Assembly: GCF_008933605.1 (NCBI RefSeq)
Contig: NZ_WBUS01000002.1
Span: 1 to 64,000 of the forward strand
DNA from: Albidovulum sp.
GTDB taxonomy: Bacteria; Pseudomonadota; Alphaproteobacteria; Rhodobacterales; Rhodobacteraceae
Length of the DNA stretch: 64,000 nt
Direction of reading: 5' to 3'
Part shown: in pieces, positions 9,286 to 19,142 of the stretch
How the letters are laid out: each line of letters opens with the position of its first letter
Position numbering within the stretch: position 1 is the stretch's first letter
Translations under genes and position numbers: made by a program
The notes under the pieces: generated by a model
Database searches by the model: none
What the model was told of the DNA's origin: nothing
Seen by the model: the letters and a program-made list of their open reading frames with translations, nothing else

Positions 9286-11409
9286 TCAGGGCTTGCGGCT
9301 CAGGTCACGGTAGCGTTCGACCTGCGCCACATCGCTTTCTGCCTCGAGTGCTGTCAGCACCATATGGAGATGCTCGGCATCCCTCAGATCAACTTCCACG
9401 ATAAGACGGTAAAAATCCGGCTTTCGATCGACGAAAGTGAGATCGGAGATATTGGCCTTCTGCTCGCCGATCAAGGTGCAGATGCGGCCGAGCACACCTG
9501 CGTCATTGGCGATCGTGAGGTTGAGCCCGATGGTATAGACCGGCGCGTGGCGGCCCGAATGCCAGTGCAGGTCGACCCAGCGTCCCGGCTGGTCCTCGAA
9601 CTCGGCGAGGGCCGGACAGTCGATGGCATGCACGACCACGCCCTGGCCGCGGTAGGTGATGCCGACGATGCGTTCGCCCGGGACCGGCTGGCAGCAGTTG
9701 GCGCGGCGGAAGGACTGATCGGCCGTCAGCCCGACGACGGGCCGTCGGGCATCGACTTCCTCGACGGAGGCCTGGGTGGCAAGCTCGGGGTAGATCGCCT
9801 CGATCACCTCGCGTGCCGTGAGCTCGGCCGAACCGAGCCGGGCGAGCACGTCCTTCTCGTCGGCGAGGCCGAGCGTCCTCGCCGCGGTCCTCAGCGCCTT
9901 GTCCGTCGCCTTGCGGCCGATATGCTCGAAGGCCACGCGGGCGAGTTCCTGGCCGAGCTTGACGAACCGCTCGCGGTCCTCCTCGCGCAACGACCGCCGG
10001 ATCGCGGCCTTGGCGCGGCCGGTGACGACAATGTCGATCCAGGTCGCCTGCGGGCGCTGGCCGGTGGCGGTGATGATCTCGACCGACTGGCCGTTCTTCA
10101 GCCGCGTCCAGAGCGGAACGCGGATGCCGTCGACCTTGGCGCCGACGGTGGAGTTGCCGATGCGGGTATGGATCGCATAGGCGAAGTCGAGCGGCGTCGC
10201 CCCCTTGGGCAACTGCACCACGTCGCCTTTCGGGGTGAAGCAGAAGACCTGGTCGGAATACATCTCCAGCTTCACGTTCTCGAGGAAGTCCTCGTGGTCC
10301 TCGCCGGTGTCGAACCGTTCCGTGAGCGTCGCGATCCAGCGCGCCGGGTCGACGGCGAAGGGGTTCTGCGCCCGCTCGCCGTCGCGGTAGGACCAGTGCG
10401 CGGCCACGCCCGCCTCGGCCACCTCGTGCATCTGGCGGGTGCGGATCTGCACCTCGACCCGCTTGCCGTCGCGGCCCGAGACCGTGGTGTGGATCGACCG
10501 GTAGCCGTTCGACTTCGGCTGGCTGATATAGTCCTTGAACCGCCCCGGAACCGCGCGCCAGCGACGGTGGATCGCGCCGAGGATGCGGTAGCAGTCACGC
10601 TCGTCGGAGCAGATCACCCGGAATCCGTAGATGTCGGAGAGGCGCGAGAAGGCAAGCTGTTTCTCCTGCATCTTGCGCCAGATCGAGTAGGGCTTCTTGG
10701 CGCGGCCGAAGACGTCGGCCTCGACCCCGTCCTTTTCCAGTTCCGTCCGGATGTCGGTGGTGATCTTGGGGATCACGTCGCCGGATTCCTTCTGAAGGAT
10801 CACGAAGCGCCGGATGATCGAGGCGCGTGCCTCCGGATTCAGGACCTTGAAGGAAAGGTCCTCAAGTTCCTCGCGCATCCACTGCATCCCCATGCGGCCG
10901 GCGAGCGGCGCGAAGACATCCATCGTCTCGCGCGCCTTGCGGGCCTGCTTCTCGGGCGGCAGCGAGCGGATCGTGCGCATGTTGTGAAGCCGGTCGGCGA
11001 GCTTCACCAGGATCACGCGCAGGTCCTTCGACATGGCCATGAAGAGCTTGCGGAAGTTCTCCGACTGCTTGGTCTCGGTCGAAGAGAGCTGGAGGTTGGT
11101 GAGTTTCGTGACCCCGTCCACCAGTTCGGCGATCTCTTCGCCGAACGTCGCCGCGATGTCGGCCCAGGTGGACTTCGTATCCTCGATCGTGTCGTGCAGG
11201 AGGGCGGTGATGATCGTCGCGTCATCGAGCCGCTGCTCGGTCAGGATCGCGGCGACGGCAACGGGATGCGTGAAGTATGGCTCCCCCGAGCGGCGGCGCT
11301 GGCCCTCGTGCATGTGCGCGCCGTAGTCGTAGGCGCGGCGGATCAGCGCGGCATTGGTGCGGGGATTGTAGTTGCGGACCAGCGCGATCAGGTCTTCGAC
11401 GTCGATCAT
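9286..11409 (-). CDS. spoT: Bifunctional (p)ppGpp synthetase/hydrolase (Rsh)
   Basis: A 707-residue full-length RelA/SpoT homologue. The N-terminal HD hydrolase has HDTIEDT at residue 72. The synthetase domain follows with RFKDYI and GYRSIHTTV; the RxKD form of the first motif is the one seen in bifunctional rather than synthesis-only enzymes. A TGS domain (VVQLPKGATPLDFAYAIHT) comes next, then a C-terminal ACT domain from about residue 630. It makes and degrades the alarmone on starvation. It is 29 bases downstream of rpoZ on the same strand, a conserved rpoZ-spoT arrangement. Confidence 0.95.
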   Translation of the reverse strand: MIDVEDLIALVRNYNPRTNAALIRRAYDYGAHMHEGQRRRSGEPYFTHPVAVAAILTEQRLDDATIITALLHDTIEDTKSTWADIAATFGEEIAELVDGVTKLTNLQLSSTETKQSENFRKLFMAMSKDLRVILVKLADRLHNMRTIRSLPPEKQARKARETMDVFAPLAGRMGMQWMREELEDLSFKVLNPEARASIIRRFVILQKESGDVIPKITTDIRTELEKDGVEADVFGRAKKPYSIWRKMQEKQLAFSRLSDIYGFRVICSDERDCYRILGAIHRRWRAVPGRFKDYISQPKSNGYRSIHTTVSGRDGKRVEVQIRTRQMHEVAEAGVAAHWSYRDGERAQNPFAVDPARWIATLTERFDTGEDHEDFLENVKLEMYSDQVFCFTPKGDVVQLPKGATPLDFAYAIHTRIGNSTVGAKVDGIRVPLWTRLKNGQSVEIITATGQRPQATWIDIVVTGRAKAAIRRSLREEDRERFVKLGQELARVAFEHIGRKATDKALRTAARTLGLADEKDVLARLGSAELTAREVIEAIYPELATQASVEEVDARRPVVGLTADQSFRRANCCQPVPGERIVGITYRGQGVVVHAIDCPALAEFEDQPGRWVDLHWHSGRHAPVYTIGLNLTIANDAGVLGRICTLIGEQKANISDLTFVDRKPDFYRLIVEVDLRDAEHLHMVLTALEAESDVAQVERYRDLSRKP

Positions 11410-11438
11410 TCCGGTCCGCGTGCCTTCGTCTGGCGGGC

Positions 11439-11792
11439 TCAGCCCTGGCCCTGAGCTTCCATGAGTGCCCGGAGGAGTTTTTCCTCGGACATGTCGTCCT
11501 CGCTCGGGCGGTCGACCTCGGCGCCCATCAGGAGGGCCATCGCGTCGTCCTCGGCCTCGTCGACCTCGATCTGCGTCTGCTGGCTCTCGATCATCCGCTC
11601 GCGCAGGTCGGAAGCCGCCTGGGTCTCGTCCGCGATCTCGCGCAGCGCCACGACAGGGTTCTTGTCGTTGTCGCGGTCCACCGTGAGGCCGGAGCCGGAG
11701 GCGATCTCGCGCGCCCTGTGCGCGGCGAGCATCACGAGCTCGAACCGGTTCGGGACCTTGTCAACGCAATCTTCGACCGTCACGCGGGCCAT
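11439..11792 (-). CDS. rpoZ: RNA polymerase omega subunit
   Basis: 117 residues starting [30 protein letters not shown], the omega signature, followed by [11 protein letters not shown]. Omega stabilises beta-prime and takes part in ppGpp binding in proteobacteria. ATG 11792 is preferred over the ORF start four codons upstream because MARVTVEDC is the standard N-terminus. The long acidic C-terminal tail ([10 protein letters not shown] ... [11 protein letters not shown]) is typical of alphaproteobacterial omega. It lies upstream of spoT. Confidence 0.94.
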   Translation of the reverse strand: MARVTVEDCVDKVPNRFELVMLAAHRAREIASGSGLTVDRDNDKNPVVALREIADETQAASDLRERMIESQQTQIEVDEAEDDAMALLMGAEVDRPSEDDMSEEKLLRALMEAQGQG

Positions 11793-11872
11793 CGGGAACT
11801 CCAATCGGAATGGGAGGCATGGAGACCGCTATTTAAGTGCTCGGTCTGCTATTGACAAGCGAAGAATCCCTG

Positions 11873-12460
11873 TCAGAGCGGGCAAACCACGGCTTTCTCG
11901 GCCTTGGGGAGCGCCGCTGCCATCTCGGCGACCGTGCGACCGGTCAGCGGGTGGCGCCAGTCCGGCGCGATCTCGGCCAGGGGAATCAGCACGAAGGCGC
12001 GGTCCTGCAACCGCGGATGGGGCAGGATCAGACGGTCGGGCGCGCGATCGCGCTGGTCTGCGGCCGGAAGATCCATCCACTGCCGCAGGGTGGCGGCGTC
12101 GGGCAGCACGCGCTCTCCCATCGAAAGCAGGTCGAGGTCGAGCGTCCGCGCGCCCCAGCGCACCTGGCGCACACGGCCAAACCGGGCCTCGATACGGTGC
12201 AGGACATCCAGGGTCTCGGCAGGTTCGAGCGTCGTGGCTGCCACCACGGCCGCATTGACGAAATCCGGGCCGCTACCCGGCGGGTAGGCAGGTGTCCGGA
12301 AAAAGCGGGAAACCGCGACAATCGGGCCGATGTCCCGCGCAATGTCCGCGAGAGCAGCCGCAATGGTTTTGGCCGGATCACCTGCGGGAGAAGTTGAATT
12401 GCCGCCGAGGGCGATCGCTGCTAGCCTGTCTTTTTGGATACATAGGAAATCCACTGGCAA
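11873..12460 (-). CDS. folK: 2-amino-4-hydroxy-6-hydroxymethyldihydropteridine diphosphokinase
   Basis: 195 residues. HPPK transfers pyrophosphate from ATP to the pterin in folate synthesis. The conserved [33 protein letters not shown] and [16 protein letters not shown] blocks are all present. No ATG is available: the frame opens with TTG at 12460 (AGGGA nine bases upstream) or GTG at 12454. It is divergent from the NYN-domain gene. Folate supply matters for the C1 genes further on, but this is a general housekeeping gene. Confidence 0.9.
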   Translation of the reverse strand: MPVDFLCIQKDRLAAIALGGNSTSPAGDPAKTIAAALADIARDIGPIVAVSRFFRTPAYPPGSGPDFVNAAVVAATTLEPAETLDVLHRIEARFGRVRQVRWGARTLDLDLLSMGERVLPDAATLRQWMDLPAADQRDRAPDRLILPHPRLQDRAFVLIPLAEIAPDWRHPLTGRTVAEMAAALPKAEKAVVCPL

Positions 12461-12565
12461 TTTGCCAAGTCCCTGCTACCACACCCGAACGCCCGTCGAC
12501 TTTTCAGTTTGCCCACCCAAACACAAGAAGGAATTTCGACGGTTCATTTCTGGAAGGAACAATTG

Positions 12566-13138
12566 ATGTTCTACAAGGACGAACGGCTCGCGCTGTTCAT
12601 CGACGGGTCGAACCTCTACGCAGCGGCAAAGGCGCTGGGATTCGACATAGACTACAAGCTTCTCAGGCAGGAATTCGAGCGCCGGGGCAAGCTGTTGCGT
12701 GCGTTCTACTACACCGCGCTGCTGGAGAACGACGACTACTCGCCGATCCGACCGCTTGTCGACTGGCTTCACTACAACGGCTTCTGCATGGTCACGAAGC
12801 CGGCGAAGGAGTACACCGACAGCCAGGGACGCCGGAAGGTCAAGGGCAACATGGACATCGAGCTTACCGTCGATGCCATGGAGCTTGCGCCGCGGCTCGA
12901 CCATATCGTGCTCTTCTCCGGCGACGGCGATTTCAAGCCGCTCGTCGAAAGCCTGCAGCGGCAGGGGGTGCGCGTCTCGGTCGTCTCCACGATCCGCTCG
13001 CAACCGCCGATGATCGCCGACGAACTGCGCCGCCAGGCCGACAACTTCATCGAGCTGGACGCGCTGCGCGAGGTGATCGGCCGCCCGCCGCGGGAAGCCC
13101 GGGTCGAGCGCGAGGAAGAGACGGCGAGCGGCAAGTAA
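12566..13138 (+). CDS. NYN-domain (LabA/DUF88) protein
   Basis: 190 residues with a PIN-like NYN domain. Acidic metal-binding residues appear in LFIDGSNLY near residue 10 and in [12 protein letters not shown] near 115, and there is the typical [11 protein letters not shown] segment. This fold is often a ribonuclease, and homologues sit beside folK in many alphaproteobacteria. ATG 12566 has the RBS GGAAGGAA. The longer ORF start at 12509 would extend into the folK promoter. A strong hairpin follows the stop. Confidence 0.85.
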   Translation: MFYKDERLALFIDGSNLYAAAKALGFDIDYKLLRQEFERRGKLLRAFYYTALLENDDYSPIRPLVDWLHYNGFCMVTKPAKEYTDSQGRRKVKGNMDIELTVDAMELAPRLDHIVLFSGDGDFKPLVESLQRQGVRVSVVSTIRSQPPMIADELRRQADNFIELDALREVIGRPPREARVEREEETASGK

Positions 13139-13161
13139 CGCCGCCACGCAGCGAGTCGGAC

Positions 13162-13185
13162 CGCAGGCGCCCGGGGGCGCCTGCG
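13162..13185 (+). terminator. Hairpin after the NYN gene
   Basis: CGCAGGCGCC and GGCGCCTGCG form a perfect 10-bp stem with a CGGG loop, followed by TTCGGTT. It begins 24 bases after the NYN stop and ends 60 bases before ispH. This looks like an intrinsic terminator with a poor T-tract. Confidence 0.65.
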
Positions 13186-13245
13186 TTCGGTTGTCCACAC
13201 CCGGGCATTCGACTACCGTGCCGCCGCGACGCGAGAGGACCGATC

Positions 13246-14193
13246 ATGCCCCAGCCCCTGACACTCTATCTCGCCGCGCCGCGCGGTTTCTGCGCCGGCG
13301 TGGACCGCGCGATCAAGATCGTCGAGATGGCGCTGGTCAAGTGGGGGGCGCCGGTCTACGTGCGCCACGAGATCGTGCACAACCGCTTTGTCGTCGACGG
13401 CCTGCGCGCCAAGGGCGCGGTCTTCGTCGAGGAGCTGGACGAGGTGCCCGGCGACCGGCCCGTGATCTTCTCGGCCCATGGCGTGCCGAAGGCCGTGCCG
13501 GCCGAGGCGGCGCGGCGCAACATGATCTACGTGGACGCAACCTGCCCCCTCGTCTCCAAGGTCCATATCGAGGCCGAGCGGCATCACCAGAACGGCCTCC
13601 AGATGGTGATGATCGGCCATGCCGGCCACCCCGAAACGCTCGGCACCATGGGGCAGCTGCCGGAGGGAGAAGTGCTCCTGGTGGAGACGGTCGCGGACGT
13701 GGCGACGCTTGCCCCACGCGACCCCGAAAGGCTCGCCTTCATCACCCAGACAACGCTTTCGGTCGATGACACCGCCGGCATCGTCGCCGCGCTGAAGGCG
13801 CGGTTCCCGGCCATCGTCGGTCCGCAAAAGGAAGACATCTGCTACGCCACGACGAACCGGCAGGAGGCGGTGAAGGCCATTGCACCCAGGATCGAGGCGC
13901 TCCTCGTCATCGGCGCGCCGAACTCGTCGAACTCCCGGCGCTTGGTCGAGGTCGGGCGCGCCGCCGGCTGCGGATACGCCCAGCTTGTGAGCCGCGCGAC
14001 CGACATCGACTGGCGCGCGCTCGGGGCGCTGAAAACGGTCGGTGTCACCGCCGGTGCCTCAGCCCCGGAAGTATTGGTTAACGAGGTCATCGACGCCTTC
14101 CGCGCGCGCTTCGACGTCACGGTCGAGATGGTGGAAACGGCGCGCGAGAGCGTCGAGTTCAAGGTCCCCCGCGTCCTTCGGGAACCGGTATGA
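13246..14193 (+). CDS. ispH: 4-hydroxy-3-methylbut-2-enyl diphosphate reductase
   Basis: A 315-residue [4Fe-4S] enzyme of the last MEP-pathway step, giving IPP and DMAPP. The three cluster cysteines are in [22 protein letters not shown] and [11 protein letters not shown]. Catalytic elements HGVP, GHAGHPE and GAPNSSNS are all visible. Start ATG 13246 gives the normal [16 protein letters not shown] terminus; the 633-residue track ORF is a read-through from upstream. Its stop overlaps the next methyltransferase start (ATGA). Confidence 0.95.
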   Translation: MPQPLTLYLAAPRGFCAGVDRAIKIVEMALVKWGAPVYVRHEIVHNRFVVDGLRAKGAVFVEELDEVPGDRPVIFSAHGVPKAVPAEAARRNMIYVDATCPLVSKVHIEAERHHQNGLQMVMIGHAGHPETLGTMGQLPEGEVLLVETVADVATLAPRDPERLAFITQTTLSVDDTAGIVAALKARFPAIVGPQKEDICYATTNRQEAVKAIAPRIEALLVIGAPNSSNSRRLVEVGRAAGCGYAQLVSRATDIDWRALGALKTVGVTAGASAPEVLVNEVIDAFRARFDVTVEMVETARESVEFKVPRVLREPV

Positions 14194-14786
14194 GCGCGGA
14201 TGCCCGCACCATTGCCGCCTATGACGCGCACGCGGGCGACTACGAGGAGCGGTTCCACAGCGACGGCCCCGGCCGCCATCTCCGCAGCTTCATCGCGGCG
14301 CTGCCCGAAGGTGCCCGGGTGCTCGACCTCGGTTGCGGGCCCGGCGAAGCGTCGGCCTTCCTGCGTGCCGCCGGGATGCGGCCCGAACCGGTCGATGCCT
14401 CGGCGGCGATGGTTGCGCTTGCGAACGAACGCCACGGCCTCGGTGCCCGGCTCGCAACGTTCGACGATATCGAGGCCCTGGCCGAATATGACGGCGTCTG
14501 GGCGAACTTTTCGCTGTTGCACGCGCCGCGCAAGGACCTGCCCCGGCACCTTTCAGCGCTGCACCGTGCGCTGAGGCCCGGCGGTCTGCTGCATCTCGGC
14601 ATGAAGACCGGGGTTGGCGAGGGGCGCGACGCGCTCGGCCGCTTTTACTGCTACTACGAGGTCGATGAGTTGCACGGGCTGCTGGCCGATGCCGGCTTCA
14701 CCGCACTCTCCGAACGGCGAGGCGAGGAAAAGGGCCTGGCCGGAACGCTCGATCCTTTCGTGATACTCCTCACCCGGCGCGCTTGA
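14190..14786 (+). CDS. Class I SAM-dependent methyltransferase
   Basis: A 198-residue methyltransferase with motif [13 protein letters not shown] near residue 44, an acidic residue after strand 2 ([10 protein letters not shown]), and the post-motif [11 protein letters not shown]. It overlaps ispH by 4 bases and is likely co-transcribed with it. The substrate cannot be read from the sequence. The N-terminus [11 protein letters not shown] resembles small-molecule methyltransferases of the ubiE/tehB kind. Confidence 0.8.
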   Translation: MSADARTIAAYDAHAGDYEERFHSDGPGRHLRSFIAALPEGARVLDLGCGPGEASAFLRAAGMRPEPVDASAAMVALANERHGLGARLATFDDIEALAEYDGVWANFSLLHAPRKDLPRHLSALHRALRPGGLLHLGMKTGVGEGRDALGRFYCYYEVDELHGLLADAGFTALSERRGEEKGLAGTLDPFVILLTRRA

Positions 14787-14838
14787 CCGGACCCGGCCGC
14801 GCGGGCACCCTCTCCGAATCCGCTGCCGAAGGTTCCCC

Positions 14839-15441
14839 ATGTCGCCCGAGTACCTGCTGACCACGTTCGTCGTCTGCCTCGCCCCCGGGATCGGCGTCGT
14901 CTACACGCTGTCGGTCGCGCTGGCGCAGGGTATGCGCGGCGGATTCTGGGCTTCGGTCGGCTGTACGCTGGCGACCATCGTTCACATGGCCGTCGCCGTG
15001 GCGGGCCTTGCGGCGATCCTGCATTCCTCGGCCGTCCTCTTCCAGACGGTGAAGTTCGCGGGCGTCGCCTACCTGTTGTGGATGGCCTGGGGCACGCTGA
15101 AGGGCGCGGGCGGACTTTCCCTCCAAGCCGCCGTCCCGCAACCGGCGGGCCGGATCGTCTGGCGGGGAATCGCGCTAAACCTTCTCAACCCCAAGATCCC
15201 GATGTTCTTCCTGGCCTTCCTGCCGCAGTTCCTGTCTCCCGGCGACGGAACGCGCACCATCTTGGAACTGGGTCTAGGCTTCGCCGTCATGACCTTCGCG
15301 GTCTTCCTCGGCTACGCCGCGCTCGCCGCCTCGGGGCGCGAGGCGGTCCTGTCCCGCCCCGCCGTCATGGCCTGGCTGCGCCGCGCCTTCGCCGCCTCCT
15401 TCGCGGCCCTCGGCCTCCGCCTCGCAATGGAGCGCGCCTGA
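14839..15441 (+). CDS. LysE/RhtB-family amino-acid exporter
   Basis: 200 residues, about five to six membrane helices, with the LysE-family N-terminus (CLAPGIGVVYTLSVAL AQG) and the central NLLNPKIPMFFLAFLPQF motif. It exports amino acids or related metabolites across the inner membrane; substrate unknown. It starts 52 bases after the methyltransferase stop. Confidence 0.85.
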   Translation: MSPEYLLTTFVVCLAPGIGVVYTLSVALAQGMRGGFWASVGCTLATIVHMAVAVAGLAAILHSSAVLFQTVKFAGVAYLLWMAWGTLKGAGGLSLQAAVPQPAGRIVWRGIALNLLNPKIPMFFLAFLPQFLSPGDGTRTILELGLGFAVMTFAVFLGYAALAASGREAVLSRPAVMAWLRRAFAASFAALGLRLAMERA

Positions 15442-15502
15442 GGATCGGTTGACCGCCCCCGCCCCCCAGCCTATCCCCTGAACGAACCGAATGGGGGGGC
15501 AG

Positions 15503-15982
15503 ATGCCCGAGCTTTTCGCCTATACCGACGGAGCGTGCTCCGGCAATCCCGGCCCCGGAGGCTGGGGCGTGCTGATGATCGCGCGCGAGGGCGACGCGGT
15601 CGTCAAGACCCGCGAGCTGTCGGGCGGCGAGCCCGACACGACCAACAACCGGATGGAGCTTCTGGCCGCGATCTCGGCGCTGGAAGCCCTGAAGCGTCAG
15701 AGCGCGATCACCATCGTCACCGACAGCGCCTACGTGAAGAACGGCGTCACCACCTGGATCCACGGGTGGAAGCGGAACGGCTGGAAGACGGCCGACCGGA
15801 AGCCCGTCAAGAACGTCGATCTCTGGCAGCGCCTCGACGCGGCACAGTACCGCCACGAGGTGACCTGGGAATGGATCAAGGGCCATGCCGGCCACCCCGA
15901 GAACGAACGCGCCGACGAATTGGCGCGGGCGGGCATGGCGCCCTTCAAGCCGAAGAAGGCGCGGGCCGATGACGCTGCTTGA
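15503..15982 (+). CDS. rnhA: Ribonuclease HI
   Basis: A 159-residue RNase H1 that removes RNA from RNA:DNA hybrids. The catalytic acids are in [25 protein letters not shown] and VTDSAYV, and the final Asp is in NERADELAR. The basic handle [12 protein letters not shown] is present. The start at 15503 ([10 protein letters not shown]) has a GGGGGG ribosome-binding stretch just upstream; the alternative at 15491 overlaps that stretch. Its 3' end overlaps the next gene by 14 bases. Confidence 0.95.
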   Translation: MPELFAYTDGACSGNPGPGGWGVLMIAREGDAVVKTRELSGGEPDTTNNRMELLAAISALEALKRQSAITIVTDSAYVKNGVTTWIHGWKRNGWKTADRKPVKNVDLWQRLDAAQYRHEVTWEWIKGHAGHPENERADELARAGMAPFKPKKARADDAA

Positions 15983-16589
15983 CGCGCTCGACTATGCCTC
16001 GGTCTTCGTCTTCGCGCTGACGGGTGCGCTCGCCGCCAGCCGGGCGCAGCTCGACATCGTCGGCTTCGCCTTCGTCGCTTCGCTGACCGCCGTCGGGGGC
16101 GGCACGGTCCGCGACGTGATCCTCGACCGCAATCCGGTCTTCTGGGTGGCCGAGCCGGCATTCATCGGCGTCGCCGTGACCGCGGCGGTCATCGTCTTCT
16201 TCACCGCGCACCGTTTCGAAAGCCGGCTCACGGTCCTTACCTGGCTCGACGCGCTGGCGCTCTCGATCGCGGTGCCGGCCGGCGTGGGCGTGGCGCTCGC
16301 GGCCGGCCAGCCCTGGGGCGTGACGCTTCTGATGGGGATGGTGACTGGCGCCTTCGGCGGGCTCATGCGCGACGTGGTCTGCAATGAGGTGCCGCTGGTT
16401 CTGAAACAGGGCGAGCTTTACGTCACCGCGGCCTTCGCCGGGGCCGTTGCCGCAGTCGCGGCGCTTTTCGTGCTCCCGGCGGGCCCGGCGTTGCTCCTCT
16501 GCGCGGGCGTCACCTTCGCGCTCCGCGCCGGCAGCCTTCACTTCGGCTGGCGGCTGCCGGTCTACCGCTCGCGCCCGCCGCGCCGCTGA
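15969..16589 (+). CDS. TRIC/UPF0126 family membrane protein
   Basis: A 206-residue protein made of two repeats of three membrane helices, the layout of bacterial TRIC-type (YadS/YicG) cation channels. The glycine motifs [17 protein letters not shown] and [17 protein letters not shown] are the paired repeat signatures. The start at 15969 lies inside rnhA and gives [20 protein letters not shown]; upstream residues of the track ORF are rnhA shadow. It is convergent with the GlsB-type gene. Confidence 0.85.
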   Translation: MTLLDALDYASVFVFALTGALAASRAQLDIVGFAFVASLTAVGGGTVRDVILDRNPVFWVAEPAFIGVAVTAAVIVFFTAHRFESRLTVLTWLDALALSIAVPAGVGVALAAGQPWGVTLLMGMVTGAFGGLMRDVVCNEVPLVLKQGELYVTAAFAGAVAAVAALFVLPAGPALLLCAGVTFALRAGSLHFGWRLPVYRSRPPRR

Positions 16590-16599
16590 CCCGCCGCCG

Positions 16600-16842
16600 T
16601 CAGCGGCGCTTCGGCCCGTAGGTCTCCCACAGCCAGATCAGCGCCATGGCGCCGAGGATCGCGCCGACGAAGCCAACCGCGAGGCCGGTGATCGCCAGCA
16701 GGAACCGCAGGACGAGACCGCCCACGAGCGCACCGAGCACGCCGATGGCGATAGTGGTCACCAGATCGGTCTGAAGGTTCATGAGACGCGTGGCGATGAA
16801 GCCCGCCGCCGCGCCGATGATGATGAGGGCGAGAATGGCCAT
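16600..16842 (-). CDS. GlsB/YeaQ/YmgE family small membrane protein
   Basis: 80 residues with three hydrophobic segments: AILALIIIGAAAGFIATRL, then TTIAIGVLGALVGGLVL, then a C-terminal helix ending WLWETYGPKRR. This is the pattern of the transglycosylase-associated (YeaQ/YmgE) family, whose function is poorly known and often stress-linked. The gene is shorter than the track ORF; ATG 16842 gives the family start. It follows fmt on the same strand. Confidence 0.75.
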   Translation of the reverse strand: MAILALIIIGAAAGFIATRLMNLQTDLVTTIAIGVLGALVGGLVLRFLLAITGLAVGFVGAILGAMALIWLWETYGPKRR

Positions 16843-16900
16843 GTCTGACTCCGGGTTGCCACCCGGCCAATATGGCCCCCCGCACGGCATTTGGGAACGC

Positions 16901-17797
16901 TCAGCCGAGCCTTTCGGGCAGGACGAGTCCGCGCAGCACCTCGTCCGCGGGCATCGGCCGCTTGCCCTCGCGCTGTGCCTCGGTGATCTGCACCGCACCG
17001 GAGCCGCAGGCGACGGTGAAACCCGCAAGCACCGCGCCCGGCTGGCCTTGCCCCTTGGCAAGGCGGGAGCGCAGGAGTTTCACCCGCTCGCCGTCGATCT
17101 CCACCCAGGCGCCGGGAAAGGGCGAGAGCCCCCGGATCAGCCGGTCCACCTCCTCGGCCGGCCGGGTCCAGTTCACCCGGGCCTCGGCCTTGTCGATCTT
17201 GGCGGCGTAGGTCACGCCGGCCTCCGGCTGCGGTACCGGAACAAGCCCGTCGAGCCGGCGGAGCGCCTCGAGGATGGCCGCAGCCCCCATTGCCGCGAGC
17301 CGGTCGTGCAGGGCGGCCGTGGTTTCCTCCGGCCCGATCCGTGTCCGCTCCGTCAGAAGCACGGGCCCGGTGTCGAGCCCAGCCTCCATCCGCATGATCG
17401 AGATGCCTGTCTCGGCATCGCCCGCCATCACCGCGCGATGGATCGGCGCCGCCCCCCGCCAACGCGGCAGGAGCGAGGCATGGATGTTGAGACAGCCCCT
17501 GGCCGGCGCATCGAGGACCGGCTGCGGAAGGATGAGCCCGTAGGCCACCACGACCGCGACATCGGCCTTCAGCGCCGCGAACTCCGCCTGTGCCTCGGGC
17601 GTTTTCAGGCTCGCGGGATGGCGGACCGGCAGGCCCAGCGCCTCGGCCCGCGCCTGCACGGGGCTTGGCCGGTCTTTCTTTCCGCGCCCGGCGGGTCGGG
17701 GCGGCTGGGTATAGACGCAGACGATCTCGTGCGCGGCATGGACCGCGTCAAGGGCGGGAACCGAGAACTCCGGCGTTCCCATGAAGATCACGCGCAT
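16901..17797 (-). CDS. fmt: Methionyl-tRNA formyltransferase
   Basis: 298 residues. It formylates initiator Met-tRNA with 10-formyl-THF. The N-terminus [16 protein letters not shown], the catalytic [20 protein letters not shown] (Asn, His) and D in DTGP define the formyltransferase domain. A C-terminal OB-fold domain starts near residue 205. It lies downstream of the two deformylase genes, a coherent formylation/deformylation operon. ATG 17797 is chosen because the earlier track start lacks conserved residues. Confidence 0.95.
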   Translation of the reverse strand: MRVIFMGTPEFSVPALDAVHAAHEIVCVYTQPPRPAGRGKKDRPSPVQARAEALGLPVRHPASLKTPEAQAEFAALKADVAVVVAYGLILPQPVLDAPARGCLNIHASLLPRWRGAAPIHRAVMAGDAETGISIMRMEAGLDTGPVLLTERTRIGPEETTAALHDRLAAMGAAAILEALRRLDGLVPVPQPEAGVTYAAKIDKAEARVNWTRPAEEVDRLIRGLSPFPGAWVEIDGERVKLLRSRLAKGQGQPGAVLAGFTVACGSGAVQITEAQREGKRPMPADEVLRGLVLPERLG

Positions 17798-17870
17798 GTC
17801 GTCCCTCCGCCTGCTTCTTCGTTGCCCAAATGCCCCGCAGGGGCTCCGGGGACGCGAAGTCCCCCGGCCG

Positions 17871-18374
17871 CTATCCGCGCTTGCGCAGCTTTTCCGCGCG
17901 CGCAACCAGCATCCGCCGCCGCACCGGCGAGAGATGGTCGATGAACATCCGGCCGTTCAGGTGGTCGATCTGGTGCTGCACCGAGGTCGCCCAGAGCCCG
18001 ACGAAGTCGCGGTCCTCGACCGCGCCCGCCTCGTTGAGGAAGCGCACCGTCACCGCCCGGGGCCGCTCGATCACCGCCGAGACGCCGGGCAGGTTCGGGC
18101 TCGCCTCCTCGTGCCGGCGCATCTGTACCGAGGCGTGAAGCACCTCGGGATTGGCCATCCTGACCGCCTGCCCGCGCCGGTCGGAACAGTCGACGACGGC
18201 GAGGCGCAACATGATCCCGATCTGTGGCGCGGCAAGGCCGTAGCCCGGCATCGCGTCCATCGTGTCCACCATGTCGTCCCAGACCATGCGGACCGTCTCC
18301 GTGACCTTGGCCACGGGCTCGGCCGGGGTCCTCAGCCGCTTGTCCGGATACGGGACGAAGGGCCGTACCGTCAC
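17871..18374 (-). CDS. Peptide deformylase-like protein, probably inactive
   Basis: This 167-residue paralogue of the neighbouring deformylase keeps motif 1 ([10 protein letters not shown]) and both zinc histidines of motif 3. Motif 2, normally EGCLS with the cysteine ligand, reads EEASPNLP, so the Cys is replaced. Motif 3 reads QHQIDHLNG, so the catalytic Glu of HExxH is Gln. Two essential residues are therefore lost. It overlaps the active def gene by 4 bases and is presumably translated. It may be regulatory or bind ribosomes or N-termini without catalysis; this is inference. Confidence 0.85.
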   Translation of the reverse strand: MTVRPFVPYPDKRLRTPAEPVAKVTETVRMVWDDMVDTMDAMPGYGLAAPQIGIMLRLAVVDCSDRRGQAVRMANPEVLHASVQMRRHEEASPNLPGVSAVIERPRAVTVRFLNEAGAVEDRDFVGLWATSVQHQIDHLNGRMFIDHLSPVRRRMLVARAEKLRKRG

Positions 18375-18892
18375 AGCCGCGCCCGCTCGCGCTTCAGCTT
18401 CTCCATCTTGCGAGTGATCAGCTGGCGCTTCAGGGCGGTGAGATAGTCGATGAAGAGACGCCCGTTCAGGTGGTCGATCTCGTGCTGGACGCAGGTCGCC
18501 CAGAGGCCGGCGAACTGTTCCTCCTGCGTCTTGCCGTCAAGGTCCATCCAGCGCACCTTCACCTCGGCGGGCCGCGTCACCTCGGCGTACTGGTCGGGGA
18601 TCGAGAGGCAGCCCTCCTCGTAGGTGTTCATCGCCTCGGAGGTCCAGGTGACCTCGGGGTTCAGTAGCACCATCGGACGCGGCGGGGCATCCTTGTCCTT
18701 CACGCAATCCATCACGATGATGCGCGACATGAGGCCGATCTGGGGCCCCGCGAGCCCGATTCCGGGCGCGTCATACATGGTCTGCAGCATGTCGTCCGCG
18801 GCTGCGCGCAGGTCCTTCGTGATTTCGCTCACGGGGTCGGCGCGCTTCTTCAGCCGGGGGTCAGGGTGGATGAGGATCGGTCTCAGCGTCAT
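18371..18892 (-). CDS. def: Peptide deformylase
   Basis: A 173-residue enzyme that removes the formyl group from nascent proteins. All three motifs are intact: GIGLAGPQIG, EEGCLSIP (metal Cys) and QHEIDHLNG (two metal His and catalytic Glu). It is the first gene of the def / def-like / fmt operon, with its ATG at 18892 just beside an AT-rich promoter-like spacer shared with the divergent aminotransferase. Confidence 0.95.
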   Translation of the reverse strand: MTLRPILIHPDPRLKKRADPVSEITKDLRAAADDMLQTMYDAPGIGLAGPQIGLMSRIIVMDCVKDKDAPPRPMVLLNPEVTWTSEAMNTYEEGCLSIPDQYAEVTRPAEVKVRWMDLDGKTQEEQFAGLWATCVQHEIDHLNGRLFIDYLTALKRQLITRKMEKLKRERARL

Positions 18893-19142
18893 TGCGCCGA
18901 TTTAGGCGAAGGCCTCGAATCTTGCAATGGCGCTGCCCGGTTTGTGCATGATGGAACAATTTTCTATCGTAACTTATGATATCATTACAATGTTCCCGCT
19001 AATATGCAAACTTCAGGATGATGTTCCGATCTTGTGGCGCGATATGGAACGATATCACGAACGCCCCGAAAACGGCCGGGATGACCGCACTTGCGCGGCG
19101 GCAATCGCTGGAACAGGGTCGGTCAAGTCCAAGGGAGACGCC
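18893..19142. promoter_or_regulatory. Divergent spacer between def and the PatB-type aminotransferase
   Basis: This 250-base non-coding stretch is clearly more AT-rich than its surroundings around 18955-19015. It carries the perfect 10-bp palindrome ATGATATCAT at 18976-18985. It must hold promoters for both genes. The aminotransferase ORF of the track extends through it, but its upstream part is not protein-like for this family. Confidence 0.4.

Noticed and set aside
9247-11454. Plus-strand 735-residue ORF opposite spoT
   Set aside because: Antisense shadow of spoT with no recognisable domain.
12455-12467. TGGCAA-T-TTGCCA dyad as an independent operator
   Set aside because: It overlaps the folK start codon region and is only 13 bases; kept only as a note with the era palindrome.
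12292-13245. N-terminal 318 residues of the 633-residue ORF ending in ispH
   Set aside because: They overlap folK and the NYN gene in another frame and are not IspH-like; ispH starts at 13246.
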